Positions 29,175-37,438 are shown, counted from the first letter of the stretch. The stretch is 64,000 nucleotides of DNA from Cryomorphaceae bacterium BACL7 MAG-120322-bin74 (GCA_001438205.1 LICG01000004.1:1-64000); one strand, 5' to 3'. The notes: generated by a model from the letters alone, not told the origin. Numbers and translations: made by a program.

Positions 29175-29339
29175 ATGAAAACGATACGCGCATACAAATT
29201 GATTCTTCGTAAAGAAGGCTGGGCTGGGTTAAGCAAAAAAGCTGGACGGCCTGTGGCCATTGGTTTGTTTATGTTCTTTCTACTCAAGGGCATTGCCTGG
29301 CTGGTTTTAGCCTATGGCGGCTTTGAGTTGATCTTCTAG
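29175..29339 (+). CDS. Small single-helix membrane protein (54 aa)
   Basis: ATG 29175 to TAG 29337-29339 encodes a 54-residue protein: a basic start (MKTIRAYKLILRKEGWAGLSKKAGR), then one hydrophobic helix (PVAIGLFMFFLLKGIAWLVLAYGGF). Positive charge before the helix predicts an inside N-terminus. Similar tiny membrane proteins occur throughout Flavobacteriia without known function. A consensus promoter element lies six bases upstream, implying a leaderless or nearly leaderless mRNA. Confidence 0.65.
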   Translation: MKTIRAYKLILRKEGWAGLSKKAGRPVAIGLFMFFLLKGIAWLVLAYGGFELIF

Positions 29340-29384
29340 CCATTTTTTGATGAAAAGTTCTTCGCCCATGTCCTTTGGGCTGCG

Positions 29385-29392
29385 TACTTTTG
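29385..29392 (+). promoter_or_regulatory. -7 element TACTTTTG for tRNA-Met
   Basis: TAnnTTTG match 34 bases before the tRNA; TTCG at 29361-29364 lies 20 bases upstream as a possible -33 element. Confidence 0.45.
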
Positions 29393-29426
29393 CCCTCCTT
29401 GCTGTCGTCTTAGATGATGGCGCTTT

Positions 29427-29499
<73 letters not shown>

Positions 29500-29503
29500 C
29501 TGA

Positions 29504-29536
29504 ACCCGTCACCCGAAAGGGTGGCGGGTATTTTTT
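29504..29536 (+). terminator. Terminator after tRNA-Met
   Basis: ACCCGTCACCC (29504-29514), GAAA loop, GGGTGGCGGGT (29519-29529; one mismatched pair), then A and a T-run. Confidence 0.8.
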
Positions 29537-29683
29537 TAAGGACGCAGCGAGCTGGCTCAAGCTGCGGCACAAAAAAGACCCGCAAATCCGCGCAGCGGAG
29601 GGCGGGGGTAGTTTTTATCGAAAGCCGTCCTCAGGAGAAGTTTGCTCATCCTGTCAGCCGAGGGTGCGGCTAAATGTGCATCT

Positions 29684-30217
29684 TTAGTTTTCTCTGGCTT
29701 CTTCCAACTGAATAGAAATATCGGTGTGGTGGTGCATCAATTTCCAGCCATCGTTTTCCAATCTAAAAATATTCGTTGCCCGATGACTAACAGGGAATGT
29801 GTTGCCTTCAGAATCGGTGTTTTCCCCAATTTCCTCGCACATGACGTAGCCCATGGATCCCTCCATGAACGAATGGATGATTTCACATTGAATATGGCCG
29901 CCGAGTTCAAGTTTGGTGACTTCATCAAATGCTTTCAGAATTGTCGTTGATCCAATCATTTTTTCACCGTAGGGCCCCAAGTAGGTGGCATCCGGAGATT
30001 TAGACCAAATGGCATGAATTCCGGTACTGTCCCCGGTGAACATTTGGTTTAATGCATCATAGAATTGCGCATTGGCTTTTAAAAATTCGCTAGATGTTGT
30101 GGACATTGGGCTCTGGGTTGTGGGGTTGCAGGAGGTTAATGGGAAGAGCATTGAGCATGAGACAAGGAGCACTTTAAAACGTTCCAAAGGTGATTTGATG
30201 TAGTCGTTGGGTTGCAT
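29684..30217 (-). CDS. SnoaL/NTF2-like lipoprotein
   Basis: 177 residues. An N-terminal hydrophobic stretch ends in a lipobox (LTSC, Cys30), so the protein should be a lipoprotein. The remainder has the SnoaL_3/NTF2-like cone fold pattern: ANAQFYDALNQMFTGDSTGIHAIWS, YLGPYGEKMIGSTTILKAF, and a C-terminal THRATNIFRLENDGWKLMHHHTDIS-like strand pair (here SHRATNIF and DGWKLMHHHTDIS). Such domains bind small molecules or act as enzymes without a fixed motif. It lies inside the 1.3-kb segment bounded by the tRNA-Met end repeats. Confidence 0.8.
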   Translation of the reverse strand: MQPNDYIKSPLERFKVLLVSCSMLFPLTSCNPTTQSPMSTTSSEFLKANAQFYDALNQMFTGDSTGIHAIWSKSPDATYLGPYGEKMIGSTTILKAFDEVTKLELGGHIQCEIIHSFMEGSMGYVMCEEIGENTDSEGNTFPVSHRATNIFRLENDGWKLMHHHTDISIQLEEAREN

Positions 30218-30295
30218 TGTAGTAAGTTAGTGGAATTCGGAAATCATTCGACACCTATTCCGTGTATATTCATCGTTCACTAAAGCTCTAAGATC

Positions 30296-30790
30296 ATGAA
30301 ACGTATTTCTCTATTTGGCATGAGCCTGATTGTACTTTTCAGTTCCTGTGCTAAATCCATTGTTACAGAAGAAGAGTTTCCTATTGTCGAACAAGCACTC
30401 GAGGATTTTGCCGGCCAATTGGGAACCACCCTTGCGGATAAGGATGCCCTATCTCTGGCCATCTCGGGATATCTTGAAAGCCATGATAAAGCCTTTTACG
30501 GGAGCACCGTAACGGTATTGGACAGCAATGGTGCTGCTGCGTATAGTCCATACGTGTATCGCCACAAAAACGGCTTCATTCATACAGATGAATTGATGAA
30601 CCCGAGTTACGATATCAACAACCAAGCCTGGTTGCGGGCTCCGATTGATCAGGGCCAAAGCGTTTGGTCTGAACCCTACTTTGATGAAGGGGGTGGTGAA
30701 GTCTGGATGCGTACGCGCTCTGTTCCTATCTACTTAGGCCCCGTCATTGTTGCGGTTGCAACCACGGATGTCCGCGTTAAAAAACCATAG
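30296..30790 (+). CDS. Stand-alone Cache/PDC-domain lipoprotein
   Basis: 164 residues. A signal peptide with lipobox FSSC (Cys18) is followed by a helix and a Cache (PDC) ligand-sensing fold; WSEPYFDEGGGEVWMRTRSVPIYLGPVIVAVATTDV is the characteristic strand pattern with the YFD and GGG turn. Cache domains bind small ligands and are normally fused to kinases, cyclases or chemoreceptors; here there is only a lipid anchor. Divergent from the NTF2-like lipoprotein gene and inside the tRNA-repeat segment. Confidence 0.7.
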   Translation: MKRISLFGMSLIVLFSSCAKSIVTEEEFPIVEQALEDFAGQLGTTLADKDALSLAISGYLESHDKAFYGSTVTVLDSNGAAAYSPYVYRHKNGFIHTDELMNPSYDINNQAWLRAPIDQGQSVWSEPYFDEGGGEVWMRTRSVPIYLGPVIVAVATTDVRVKKP

Positions 30791-30803
30791 GATCAACGGA
30801 GCG

Positions 30804-30820
30804 AATCCTGCTGGGCGCAC
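30804..30820 (+). repeat. Right copy of 17-bp tRNA-end direct repeat
   Basis: Exact copy of 29484-29500, followed within ten bases by a terminator hairpin, as at a true tRNA 3' end. No other tRNA parts are present here. Confidence 0.8.
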
Positions 30821-30828
30821 GAACAAGA

Positions 30829-30860
30829 AGCACCTCTTTTGGGGTGCTTTTTTTCTTGTT
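30829..30860 (+). terminator. Terminator after the tRNA-end repeat
   Basis: AAGCACC pairs with GGTGCTT around a short loop and a T-run follows. Confidence 0.7.
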
Positions 30861-30924
30861 TTAAATGGGTTTAGGATTTAAAGAACCTTTAATGAGACGT
30901 ATTCCTGTAGAATTTCTCGCCCAT

Positions 30925-31377
30925 TTAGTCAACATTGAGAAGTGTAACCTCAAAAATCAACACTGAATTTGCTGGAATACTTCCAATTGCTTGATTTCCA
31001 TAACCTAAAGCTGAAGGAATAAGTAAAATACCAGATCCACCTTCACTAAACAAAGGAATTCCTTCTTGCCAACCTTGAATAACATGGGTCAATGGAAATG
31101 TTGCTCCACTTGCACCAGACTGATCGAAAATTGTACCATCGGTTAAGGTTCCTTTGTAAGCAACCGTTACAATAGATTGAATGTTTGGTACATCGCCATT
31201 TCCGTAATTGTCTACTACATAATACAATCCACTTCCTGTTGGTTCTGCATTTAAGTTATTATCAGAGATATATTGAAGAATTATTTTTTCATCTAACTGA
31301 TTAGAGCGAAAATTTTTAGTACAGCTACTAACAATAAATATGGAGGAAAGCAACGTTAAAACAAATATTCTTTGCAT
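30925..31377 (-). CDS. FKBP-type peptidyl-prolyl isomerase lipoprotein
   Basis: 150 residues with a lipobox VSSC (Cys19). The FKBP fold is clear: VAYKGTLTDGTIFDQS, VIQGWQEGIPLFSEGGSGILLIPSALGYG and IPANSVLIFEVTLLNV, with the active-site Tyr, Asp, Trp and Phe residues. It would speed proline isomerisation in secreted proteins at the membrane. GC is near 38%, well below its neighbours, and it lies directly beyond a tRNA-end repeat, so it was probably acquired. Confidence 0.92.
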   Translation of the reverse strand: MQRIFVLTLLSSIFIVSSCTKNFRSNQLDEKIILQYISDNNLNAEPTGSGLYYVVDNYGNGDVPNIQSIVTVAYKGTLTDGTIFDQSGASGATFPLTHVIQGWQEGIPLFSEGGSGILLIPSALGYGNQAIGSIPANSVLIFEVTLLNVD

Positions 31378-31582
31378 CTAATTATGTAATGGTGCATGAA
31401 TGTAAGAAAAAGTTAGGATGCGTCCGACCAAGGATATATGTCTTGGAGGTAATTTAAAAAAGCCGACGGCTTCCTACGCTTATTTTCGGGTATTTTTTTG
31501 CTTTGTTCTGAGCTTACTTAGGGTGAAAGGTAAATCATCCATGTTCGTGGGGCCCGTATCTTCGTCGTTCAAACCCCTTGTT

Positions 31583-32110
31583 ATGGATATAGAAGCTTTG
31601 CGTTTTCCCGTTGGGCCTTTTGAACTTCAGCCAAACTATACAGAGGAAGATTTGGACGGCTGGATGAGCATTCTTTCCGACCTCCCCATGCAACTTCAAC
31701 AAGCCGTAGATGGGATGCCTGATGAACAACTGCAGGCCCCGTATCGGCCAGATGGCTGGACCCGGACACAAGTTATCCACCATCTTGCCGATAGTCATAT
31801 GAATTGCTTTATCCGATGCAAATTAACCTTGACGGAATTGGACCCGACTGTGAAGCCTTATGCTGAGGCAGATTGGGCCAAAACGCCGGATGCAACCGAT
31901 GTGAACATTGGGGCCTCATGGGACATTCTTCATGGCCTCCATTATCGCTGGAACCAGTTTTGGCTTTCTCTAAAGCCTGAGGACTGGTCCCGTCAGTATT
32001 ACCATCCCGAAAATCAACGGCATGTGACCTTGGCAGAAGCACTCCAATTCTATGCGTGGCATAGCCGTCATCACCTTGCGCATGTCACCTCCGCATGGAT
32101 GCCTTCCTAA
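31583..32110 (+). CDS. DinB/YfiT-family metal-dependent protein
   Basis: 175 residues from ATG 31583 (MDIEALRFPVGPFELQP...), matching the YfiT start; the frame extends upstream without family similarity. Metal-binding His residues sit in VIHHLADSHMN and YAWHSRHHLAH on a four-helix bundle. YfiT-like DinB proteins act as thiol S-transferases (for example with bacillithiol) or hydrolases. The thiol used here is unknown. Confidence 0.9.
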   Translation: MDIEALRFPVGPFELQPNYTEEDLDGWMSILSDLPMQLQQAVDGMPDEQLQAPYRPDGWTRTQVIHHLADSHMNCFIRCKLTLTELDPTVKPYAEADWAKTPDATDVNIGASWDILHGLHYRWNQFWLSLKPEDWSRQYYHPENQRHVTLAEALQFYAWHSRHHLAHVTSAWMPS

Positions 32111-32150
32111 CGCGGCAAGCTTTAACCCTTCTTCTCTTTTGCCCTTCCCT

Positions 32151-32693
32151 ATGAAAAAACACCTCATCTACACCCTCCTAGGCGGTACGATTCTGTTCTT
32201 CTGGCAGTTCCTCTCTCATGCCGCCTTAAATCTGCATGCCGCCTCACAAGAGTACACCCCCCTGCAGACAGAAATTCTAGAGGCTATTTCGGCTACGGGA
32301 ATAGAACCTGGTCAATATATGCTGGGACAACCAGGTCCGACCGAAACGATGGAAGCGTATGAAATGGCTGCAGAAGCATTTGTCGGAAAACCCTGGGGGT
32401 TATTGAATTACCAAACCGCGGACCATACAGATATGACCATGAATTTGGTTCGGGGCTATCTCATTGCCCTGATTGTGGCGGCCCTGTTCTATTGGCTTGT
32501 GACCAACCTTGCCGCAGTGGATAGGAGGAAAGGTCTTTTGGTCGGAGTAGCGGTGGGAATGATGGCGTATTTCTTGGAGCCCTATTCCGACTTTATTTGG
32601 TACAAAACCCCAGGAATCGTAGCGCATCTAATGGATGGCATCATCCCATGGGCCATATTAGGCGCATTGGCTGGGGAAAGCGCCAAAAAGTAA
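32151..32693 (+). CDS. Membrane protein of unknown function
   Basis: 180 residues from ATG 32151. There is one hydrophobic segment at the start (LIYTLLGGTILFFWQFLSHAAL), a polar periplasmic region (~25-95) and three helices at about 100-118, 127-145 and 155-172. No known motif. It lies seven bases before the DUF3089 gene, so it is probably co-transcribed. No function is assigned. Confidence 0.7.
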   Translation: MKKHLIYTLLGGTILFFWQFLSHAALNLHAASQEYTPLQTEILEAISATGIEPGQYMLGQPGPTETMEAYEMAAEAFVGKPWGLLNYQTADHTDMTMNLVRGYLIALIVAALFYWLVTNLAAVDRRKGLLVGVAVGMMAYFLEPYSDFIWYKTPGIVAHLMDGIIPWAILGALAGESAKK

Positions 32694-32699
32694 GCGGTC

Positions 32700-33749
32700 A
32701 TGAGAAGTATTTGGTTTTGCCTACTAGGCGTATGTGTTGTCACCCTCTGGGCACAAGAAGGGACCTCCCCTTCTTTGATCCCCTATCCGAAGGCACCGAG
32801 TTATGCCGAAATGTCAGCTTGGGCGGCTCATCCTGAAGTCACAGATGGGAGCGATGTGCACAGGCCTCCCGCCGATCGACGGGATGCCAAGAATGAACAT
32901 AAGTACGGTCGTCTGCATACCCAAACCCCTACCTTTTTCATTTATCCTACCCTCTACTTTGCAGGAGGCTCTTGGAATGCGAACTGCTTTGATCCCCAAT
33001 ACAGACAAGAGGTAGACGCATCGCCTATAGGCAACCAAGCAGCGGTCTTCAATGGAATTGGCCCGGTATGGTCACCCCATTATCGACAGATGATGTACCG
33101 GGGCTATTATCCAGAATCGGAGCAAGAATACCAAGATGCTCTGGTGGCCTATGATACAGCCTTTGCTGATATAAAAAAGGCCTTCGCTATTTTTCTAAAA
33201 GAGAATCCGGAAGGTCGCTTCATCCTTGCGGGCCACAGCCAAGGGACCGACCATGCCAAACGCCTACTTATGGAGGCCATTCTGCCGAATAAAGACCTGC
33301 GAAAACGCATGCTTTTGGCCTATTTGGTGGGCAATACGGTGACCGCAGAGGACATGGGGGATTTCCCCCTTTGTGCAGACCCTAGCCAAGTAGATTGTTG
33401 GGTGGGATGGCGCAGCTATGGAAAGGACTTTTACCCCAACAAATATGGCGCAGACTATCTAGTGGTCAACCCCATTACATGGACGGATTCAGCGGACCGC
33501 AGCAAGCGCCGAAAGCACCAAGGCGCGCTATATAGCAATGGAAAAGTGTTATTGCGTCATGGCTTAACGGCGAGAATTGATCAAGGCACCCTGCGTATTG
33601 AGCGCCTTCGCGGACCCTTAGGTTGGTTTTTTCGTTGGGAAGATTACCACCGCGCGGATTACAACCTGTTTTGGTTTAACATTCGGGAGAATGTATACCA
33701 CAGGGTAAGATTAGCAGAAGAATCCGAGAACGACGAAAAGGGCGCTTAA
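32700..33749 (+). CDS. DUF3089-family secreted alpha/beta hydrolase
   Basis: 349 residues with a signal peptide (MRSIWFCLLGVCVVTLWAQ). The hydrolase nucleophile elbow GHSQG, Ser near residue 180, sits after FILAG; QYRQ...YRGYYP and the NPITWTD segment further down fit the DUF3089 family, predicted lipase/esterase-like proteins. Its stop codon overlaps the stop of the convergent gene. Substrate unknown. Confidence 0.82.
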   Translation: MRSIWFCLLGVCVVTLWAQEGTSPSLIPYPKAPSYAEMSAWAAHPEVTDGSDVHRPPADRRDAKNEHKYGRLHTQTPTFFIYPTLYFAGGSWNANCFDPQYRQEVDASPIGNQAAVFNGIGPVWSPHYRQMMYRGYYPESEQEYQDALVAYDTAFADIKKAFAIFLKENPEGRFILAGHSQGTDHAKRLLMEAILPNKDLRKRMLLAYLVGNTVTAEDMGDFPLCADPSQVDCWVGWRSYGKDFYPNKYGADYLVVNPITWTDSADRSKRRKHQGALYSNGKVLLRHGLTARIDQGTLRIERLRGPLGWFFRWEDYHRADYNLFWFNIRENVYHRVRLAEESENDEKGA

Positions 33750-34153
33750 TTCCAGAGGTGGGTCAACTGGGTCAGAAATGCCACATGGACATCTTGGCGT
33801 TTGCTTTCCGCTAGTTCAAAGAAGGTAAAGGCAAAAAGCCATGAGGTCCAAGCGTCCTGATTCACATCAAAAGCTTGCTGGGCAGAATTGCGTTCAAAAA
33901 ATTGATGCAGCTGCTGCAGGGCAGTGAATCCTGCTTCCCATTGAGGCATAACCCAACCAGGTAAGTTTCTCAGTTGTCGCAGTATAACCAAGGCTCTTCG
34001 CTCTTCTCGATTGATGGGTAAAATGCTCAAAACTAATAGTTCATCTATCAAGCGGTGCAGGAAGGGTAAGGCAGCCTGCACCAGGCGCTCTTCTCCAAAA
34101 AAGGAGGGATCGCGCCAAAGTATTGCTTCCGTATCGAGTAGTTTCTCCATCAT
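33746..34153 (-). CDS. Hypothetical protein
   Basis: 135 residues from the paired ATG at 34153/34150; the frame extends to 34204 with a basic stretch. It is mostly helical, with Leu/Phe/Trp-rich amphipathic helices (LPFLHRLIDELLVLSILPI, LVILRQLRNLPGWVMPQWEAGFTALQQLHQFF, WTSWLFAFTFFELAESK). No signal peptide or known motif. It ends tail-to-tail with the DUF3089 gene and starts just upstream of tRNA-Val. Confidence 0.6.
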   Translation of the reverse strand: MMEKLLDTEAILWRDPSFFGEERLVQAALPFLHRLIDELLVLSILPINREERRALVILRQLRNLPGWVMPQWEAGFTALQQLHQFFERNSAQQAFDVNQDAWTSWLFAFTFFELAESKRQDVHVAFLTQLTHLWN

Positions 34154-34219
34154 GCCTTTTCTTCTAACAAAGAATGGGAACTTTGGTTTTAGGCTGTGGC
34201 GCATTTCTTTCTTTGAATG

Positions 34220-34227
34220 TACCTTTG
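34220..34227 (+). promoter_or_regulatory. -7 element TACCTTTG for tRNA-Val
   Basis: TAnnTTTG match ending eight bases before the tRNA 5' end. Confidence 0.5.
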
Positions 34228-34235
34228 CCGTCCCC

Positions 34236-34313
34236 GGGCAATTAGCTCAGTTGGTTTAGAGCATCGCCTTGACAGGGCGGGGGTCACAGGTTCGAATCCT
34301 GTATTGCCCACCA
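34236..34313 (+). tRNA. tRNA-Val (GAC)
   Basis: Cloverleaf with acceptor GGGCAAT/ATTGCCC, D stem GCTC/GAGC, anticodon stem TCGCC/GGCGG with loop TTGACAG (anticodon GAC), T stem ACAGG/CCTGT and TTCGAAT loop. The 3' CCA is encoded (34311-34313). Confidence 0.95.
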
Positions 34314-34325
34314 ATTCAACAAAAA

Positions 34326-34351
34326 ACCCCATGAATTACTGGGGTTTTTTT
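34326..34351 (+). terminator. Terminator after tRNA-Val
   Basis: ACCCCA (34326-34331) pairs with TGGGGT (34340-34345), followed by a T-run. Confidence 0.75.
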
Positions 34352-34375
34352 AATTTGGAGTCCATTTTGGAGTCC
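34352..34375 (+). repeat. Two tandem 12-bp direct repeats (TTTGGAGTCC core)
   Basis: 34352-34363 and 34364-34375 differ by one base and share TTTGGAGTCC. Placed directly behind a tRNA, they resemble arm-type integrase binding sites of Bacteroidota elements; this is inference and no integrase gene is seen. Confidence 0.5.
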
Positions 34376-34710
34376 GCGCGACAGTGTCGTGTTGATAGCC
34401 ATGACCAACCCACGAAGAACATCTAAAGATTCAATTCGCGCAGTTTTTGCAACGGACATTAGGTTTGGTTTCTGCGTTTAGTGCTTTTAAATAAAAATAC
34501 GGCCGCAATCAAGTCCGTCCATATTTTTAAAGAGGTATGGCAAGGGTGTTACAGGGCAATCACCAAAGCGATGTATAGAATGAGCCTAGTTTATTTAACA
34601 AACGGTACTTTGGGACCATCGCAAAAGATTTTGCTAGAAGGTTCTAAAAAGATCCCTTTAAAATCGCCTGGGGCAGAGAACAAAATCAGTGGTTCTAAAG
34701 TTTAACAAAG
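34376..34710 (+). other. Non-coding or decayed stretch between tRNA-Val and the vWA gene
   Basis: No intact gene. Short fragments read in frame with acceptable composition (a 26-codon frame from ATG 34406, another from 34481) but carry no recognisable domain. Probably remnants left after integration. Confidence 0.35.
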
Positions 34711-35832
34711 GTGAATAGACCGGCCAGCGATAGAGGATTCTTCTTTAAAGAGTTTGAGGCAAAGAGCATTTCGCCCTTTGACAAGCTCTTTGGAATCTTC
34801 AAGGAGCTCTTAGTGCACGTGTCGGGCGACTTCGATGAGGCCATAAAATGGCTTAGGGAGTTGGACAAAGAGTACGAACTCACCGACGAGAACTACAGCA
34901 TAGACGACTTTATCAACGACCTCAGGGAGAAGGGCTACATCCGCCCAGAGGTTGACGGAGACGGAGTTTCTGGAATGGGAATTACGGCCAAAACCGAGCG
35001 AGCGATAAGGCAGATGGCCCTGGATCAAATTTTTGGCAACCTCAACAAAAGCGGAGCCGGCAACCATAAGACGAAGAGCTCGGGCGAGGGCGACGAACTG
35101 ACGGGAGAAACCCGGCCCTACCGCTTTGGTGACGGCTTAGAGAAAATTTCGCTAACCGAAAGCATTAAAAACGCACAAATTAACCACGGAGTAGGGGAGT
35201 TTGAGCTCAGCGAAGAAGACCTTGTGGTCGAAGACAGCCAGTTTAATTCCCAGATGAGTACGGTGCTGATGATTGACATCAGCCACTCGATGATACTCTA
35301 TGGCGAAGACCGAATTACGCCGGCCAAAAAAGTCGCCATGGCCCTGGCAGAGCTCATTACCACCCGCTACCCAAAGGACAGCATAGACATTATTGTCTTT
35401 GGGAACGATGCCTGGAGAATCTCTATGAAAGAAATTCCCTACCTAAAAGTTGGACCTTTTCACACCAATACGGTTGCTGGGCTGCAGCTAGCCATGGATA
35501 TTCTGCGCAGAAAGCGAAACAGCAACAAGCAGATATTCATGATTACCGACGGCAAGCCGAGCTGCATCAGGGAACGCGACGGGACCTACTACATGAACAG
35601 TAACGGGTTGGACCCCTACGTGACCGAGCGATGCTATACCCAAGCAGCACAGGCCCGCAAACTGCACATTCCCATCACCACGTTTATGATTGCGCGCGAC
35701 CCCTATCTGCAGCAGTTTATCGACAAATTTACCGAGGCCAACCAAGGCAAGGCCTTTTTCACGGGACTCAAGGGCCTGGGTGAAATGATTTTCAAAGACT
35801 ATGAAACCAACAGAAAGAAAAGACTCCAATAG
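34711..35832 (+). CDS. vWA-domain protein partnered with an AAA ATPase
   Basis: 373 residues from a GTG start 12 bases after an in-frame TAA. An N-terminal helical region (FDKLFGIFKELLVHVSGDFDEAIKWLRELDKEYELTDEN..., ~22-72) is followed by a variable Gly/Ser-rich linker and a C-terminal von Willebrand A domain with an intact MIDAS: D189-x-S191-x-S193 (MIDISHSM) and D280 (ITDGKPS). It is followed after one base by the AAA gene. vWA/MoxR or vWA/Mg-chelatase pairs insert metals or remodel proteins; the target here is unknown. Codon choice (many AAC, GAC, TAC) looks unlike the neighbouring core genes. Confidence 0.85.
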   Translation: MNRPASDRGFFFKEFEAKSISPFDKLFGIFKELLVHVSGDFDEAIKWLRELDKEYELTDENYSIDDFINDLREKGYIRPEVDGDGVSGMGITAKTERAIRQMALDQIFGNLNKSGAGNHKTKSSGEGDELTGETRPYRFGDGLEKISLTESIKNAQINHGVGEFELSEEDLVVEDSQFNSQMSTVLMIDISHSMILYGEDRITPAKKVAMALAELITTRYPKDSIDIIVFGNDAWRISMKEIPYLKVGPFHTNTVAGLQLAMDILRRKRNSNKQIFMITDGKPSCIRERDGTYYMNSNGLDPYVTERCYTQAAQARKLHIPITTFMIARDPYLQQFIDKFTEANQGKAFFTGLKGLGEMIFKDYETNRKKRLQ

Positions 35833-35833
35833 T

Positions 35834-37264
35834 ATGATGACGAATGTAGGCGAGCTTAAATCCTCGGGCTACCAAAGCATCTCCATAAAAGACGAACTGC
35901 GCCAAAACCTGATCAAGCACCTCGAGGCCGGAACCACCGTGTTTGGTGAAGTGCATGGTTTTGAAGATTCCGTGCTGCCCGAGCTGGAGCGCGCCATACT
36001 GTCGCGGCACAACATCAATTTTTTGGGACTCCGCGGGCAGGCCAAAACAAGGCTGGCACGCCTCATGATCAACCTGCTTGACGAGTACATTCCCTATGTC
36101 ACCGGGTCCGAAATCAACGACGACCCCCTTGCCCCGATATCGCGATTTGCTATTGACCTCATCGCCGAGAAGGGAGACCAAACAGCCGTATCATGGCTGC
36201 ATCGCTCCCAGCGTTATTCAGAGAAGTTGGCCACCCCCGACGTTACGGTTGCAGACTTGATTGGCGACATTGACCCCATCAAGGCGGCAAACCTCAAATT
36301 GTCTTATGCCGACGATCGAGTGATTCACTTTGGCATGATTCCCAGGGCCAACCGCTGCATATTTGTTTTAAACGAAATCCCCGACCTGCAGGCCCGCAAC
36401 CAGGTAGCCTTATTCAACATTTTGCAAGAAGGCGACATTCAAATTCGCGGATTTAAGATTCGGCTGCCCCTGGACCTTCAGTTTGTATTCACGGCCAACC
36501 CCGAGGACTTCACCAACAGAGGCAGCATCGTTACTCCACTAAAAGACCGAATAGGGTCGCAAATTTTAACGCACTACCCCGCCAATATAGCCGTGGCCCG
36601 CAAGATTTCTGCCCAAGAAGCGAGAATTAATGAGGCGCAAGCGAGCCGAGTTTATGTTCCCGATTTGGCCTATAACCTGCTTGAGCAAATTATTTTTGAG
36701 GCCCGAGACAGCGAGTACATCGACCAAAAAAGCGGAGTAAGCGCGAGGATGAGTATTTCTATGCTCGAAAGCCTCGTCAGCACGGCCGAACGCCGGGCTC
36801 TGATCAACAAAGAGAAGACCACCACCGTGCGCTTGGCGGATTTTATGGGTATCATTCCGGCAATCACCGGCAAGGTCGAGCTGGTGTTTGAAGGAGAACA
36901 AGAAGGGGCCGCATTCGTGGCGGAGCAGCTCATTGGAGCTGCCATTAAGACTTTTTGGCCCAACCTCTTCCCTAAAATTGGGAAGCTCAATAAAAAGGCA
37001 GACCTCAGCCCCTATACGGGCACCACAGAGGCCATTTATTCACAAGGCGGCGTTATTTTGTACGACGAATGCGACCAAAAGGAATATGCTTCTTGCCTGA
37101 ATAAGATAAAGCCCCTAGAGGATTTGATGCTGCAGTACCAGCCTAAATTTGAGCCTAAGGACCAGCTTTTTTTGAAGGAGTTTATGCTTTGGGCCCTGGC
37201 CGAGCAGGAGCAGTTGGGCAAGGAGCGACTCAAAAACGGATTTCAGTTTAACGAGTTTATTTGA
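35834..37264 (+). CDS. MoxR/Mg-chelatase-like AAA+ ATPase
   Basis: 476 residues from ATG 35834, one base after the vWA stop; an earlier in-frame ATG at 35801 would overlap the vWA gene by 32 bases. The nucleotide site is LGLRGQAKTRLARL (Walker A-like, G65 to K71, T72). The Walker B strand reads CIFVLNEIPDL, so its acidic pair is replaced by Asn-Glu. VFTANPEDFTNRGSIVTPLKDRIGSQI matches the Mg-chelatase ChlI/sensor-1 and arginine-finger region. This family is widespread but barely characterised, always beside a vWA protein. Likely an unfoldase or insertase acting with the 34711 product. Confidence 0.88.
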   Translation: MMTNVGELKSSGYQSISIKDELRQNLIKHLEAGTTVFGEVHGFEDSVLPELERAILSRHNINFLGLRGQAKTRLARLMINLLDEYIPYVTGSEINDDPLAPISRFAIDLIAEKGDQTAVSWLHRSQRYSEKLATPDVTVADLIGDIDPIKAANLKLSYADDRVIHFGMIPRANRCIFVLNEIPDLQARNQVALFNILQEGDIQIRGFKIRLPLDLQFVFTANPEDFTNRGSIVTPLKDRIGSQILTHYPANIAVARKISAQEARINEAQASRVYVPDLAYNLLEQIIFEARDSEYIDQKSGVSARMSISMLESLVSTAERRALINKEKTTTVRLADFMGIIPAITGKVELVFEGEQEGAAFVAEQLIGAAIKTFWPNLFPKIGKLNKKADLSPYTGTTEAIYSQGGVILYDECDQKEYASCLNKIKPLEDLMLQYQPKFEPKDQLFLKEFMLWALAEQEQLGKERLKNGFQFNEFI

Positions 37265-37269
37265 CCCAT

Positions 37270-37438
37270 TTAAAAGGGGTTTTTGAGCCAGTAGTTAAGG
37301 GAGCAGAGCTTCCAAGCCAGCTTGGCTTGGCGCATGTCGCCGCCGTGGTAGTTGCGCATTAGCCTGGCCATTTTTTTTGGCGTCTAGCCAGTCCAACTGG
37401 TCAAAAGAGGTGTGGAGCAGGTATTTGAGGGCCCCTTG
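37270..37438 (-). pseudogene. Relic of a gene C-terminus, frameshifted in an A8 run
   Basis: On the minus strand one frame reads GALKYLLHTSFDQLDWLDAKK and, after an eight-A run (37371-37378), the next frame continues MARLMRNYHGGDMRQAKLAW then KLCSLNYWLKNPF and a stop at 37270. Each half has protein-like composition and they join exactly at the homopolymer, so this is the tail of a lost gene. A stop lies just upstream of the first half, so nothing longer survives. It ends six bases from the convergent AAA stop. Family not recognised. Confidence 0.55.

Noticed and set aside
29560-29660. Further RNA gene or second terminator after tRNA-Met
   Set aside because: The hairpin near 29580-29610 is imperfect and lacks a defined partner transcript; left unassigned.
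34481-34705. 74-codon reading frame between tRNA-Val and the vWA gene
   Set aside because: No domain or start signal, and composition is weak; probably decayed sequence.
37371-37378. Programmed frameshift at the A8 run
   Set aside because: The first frame has a stop just upstream and no start, so there is no intact product to regulate; decay is simpler.
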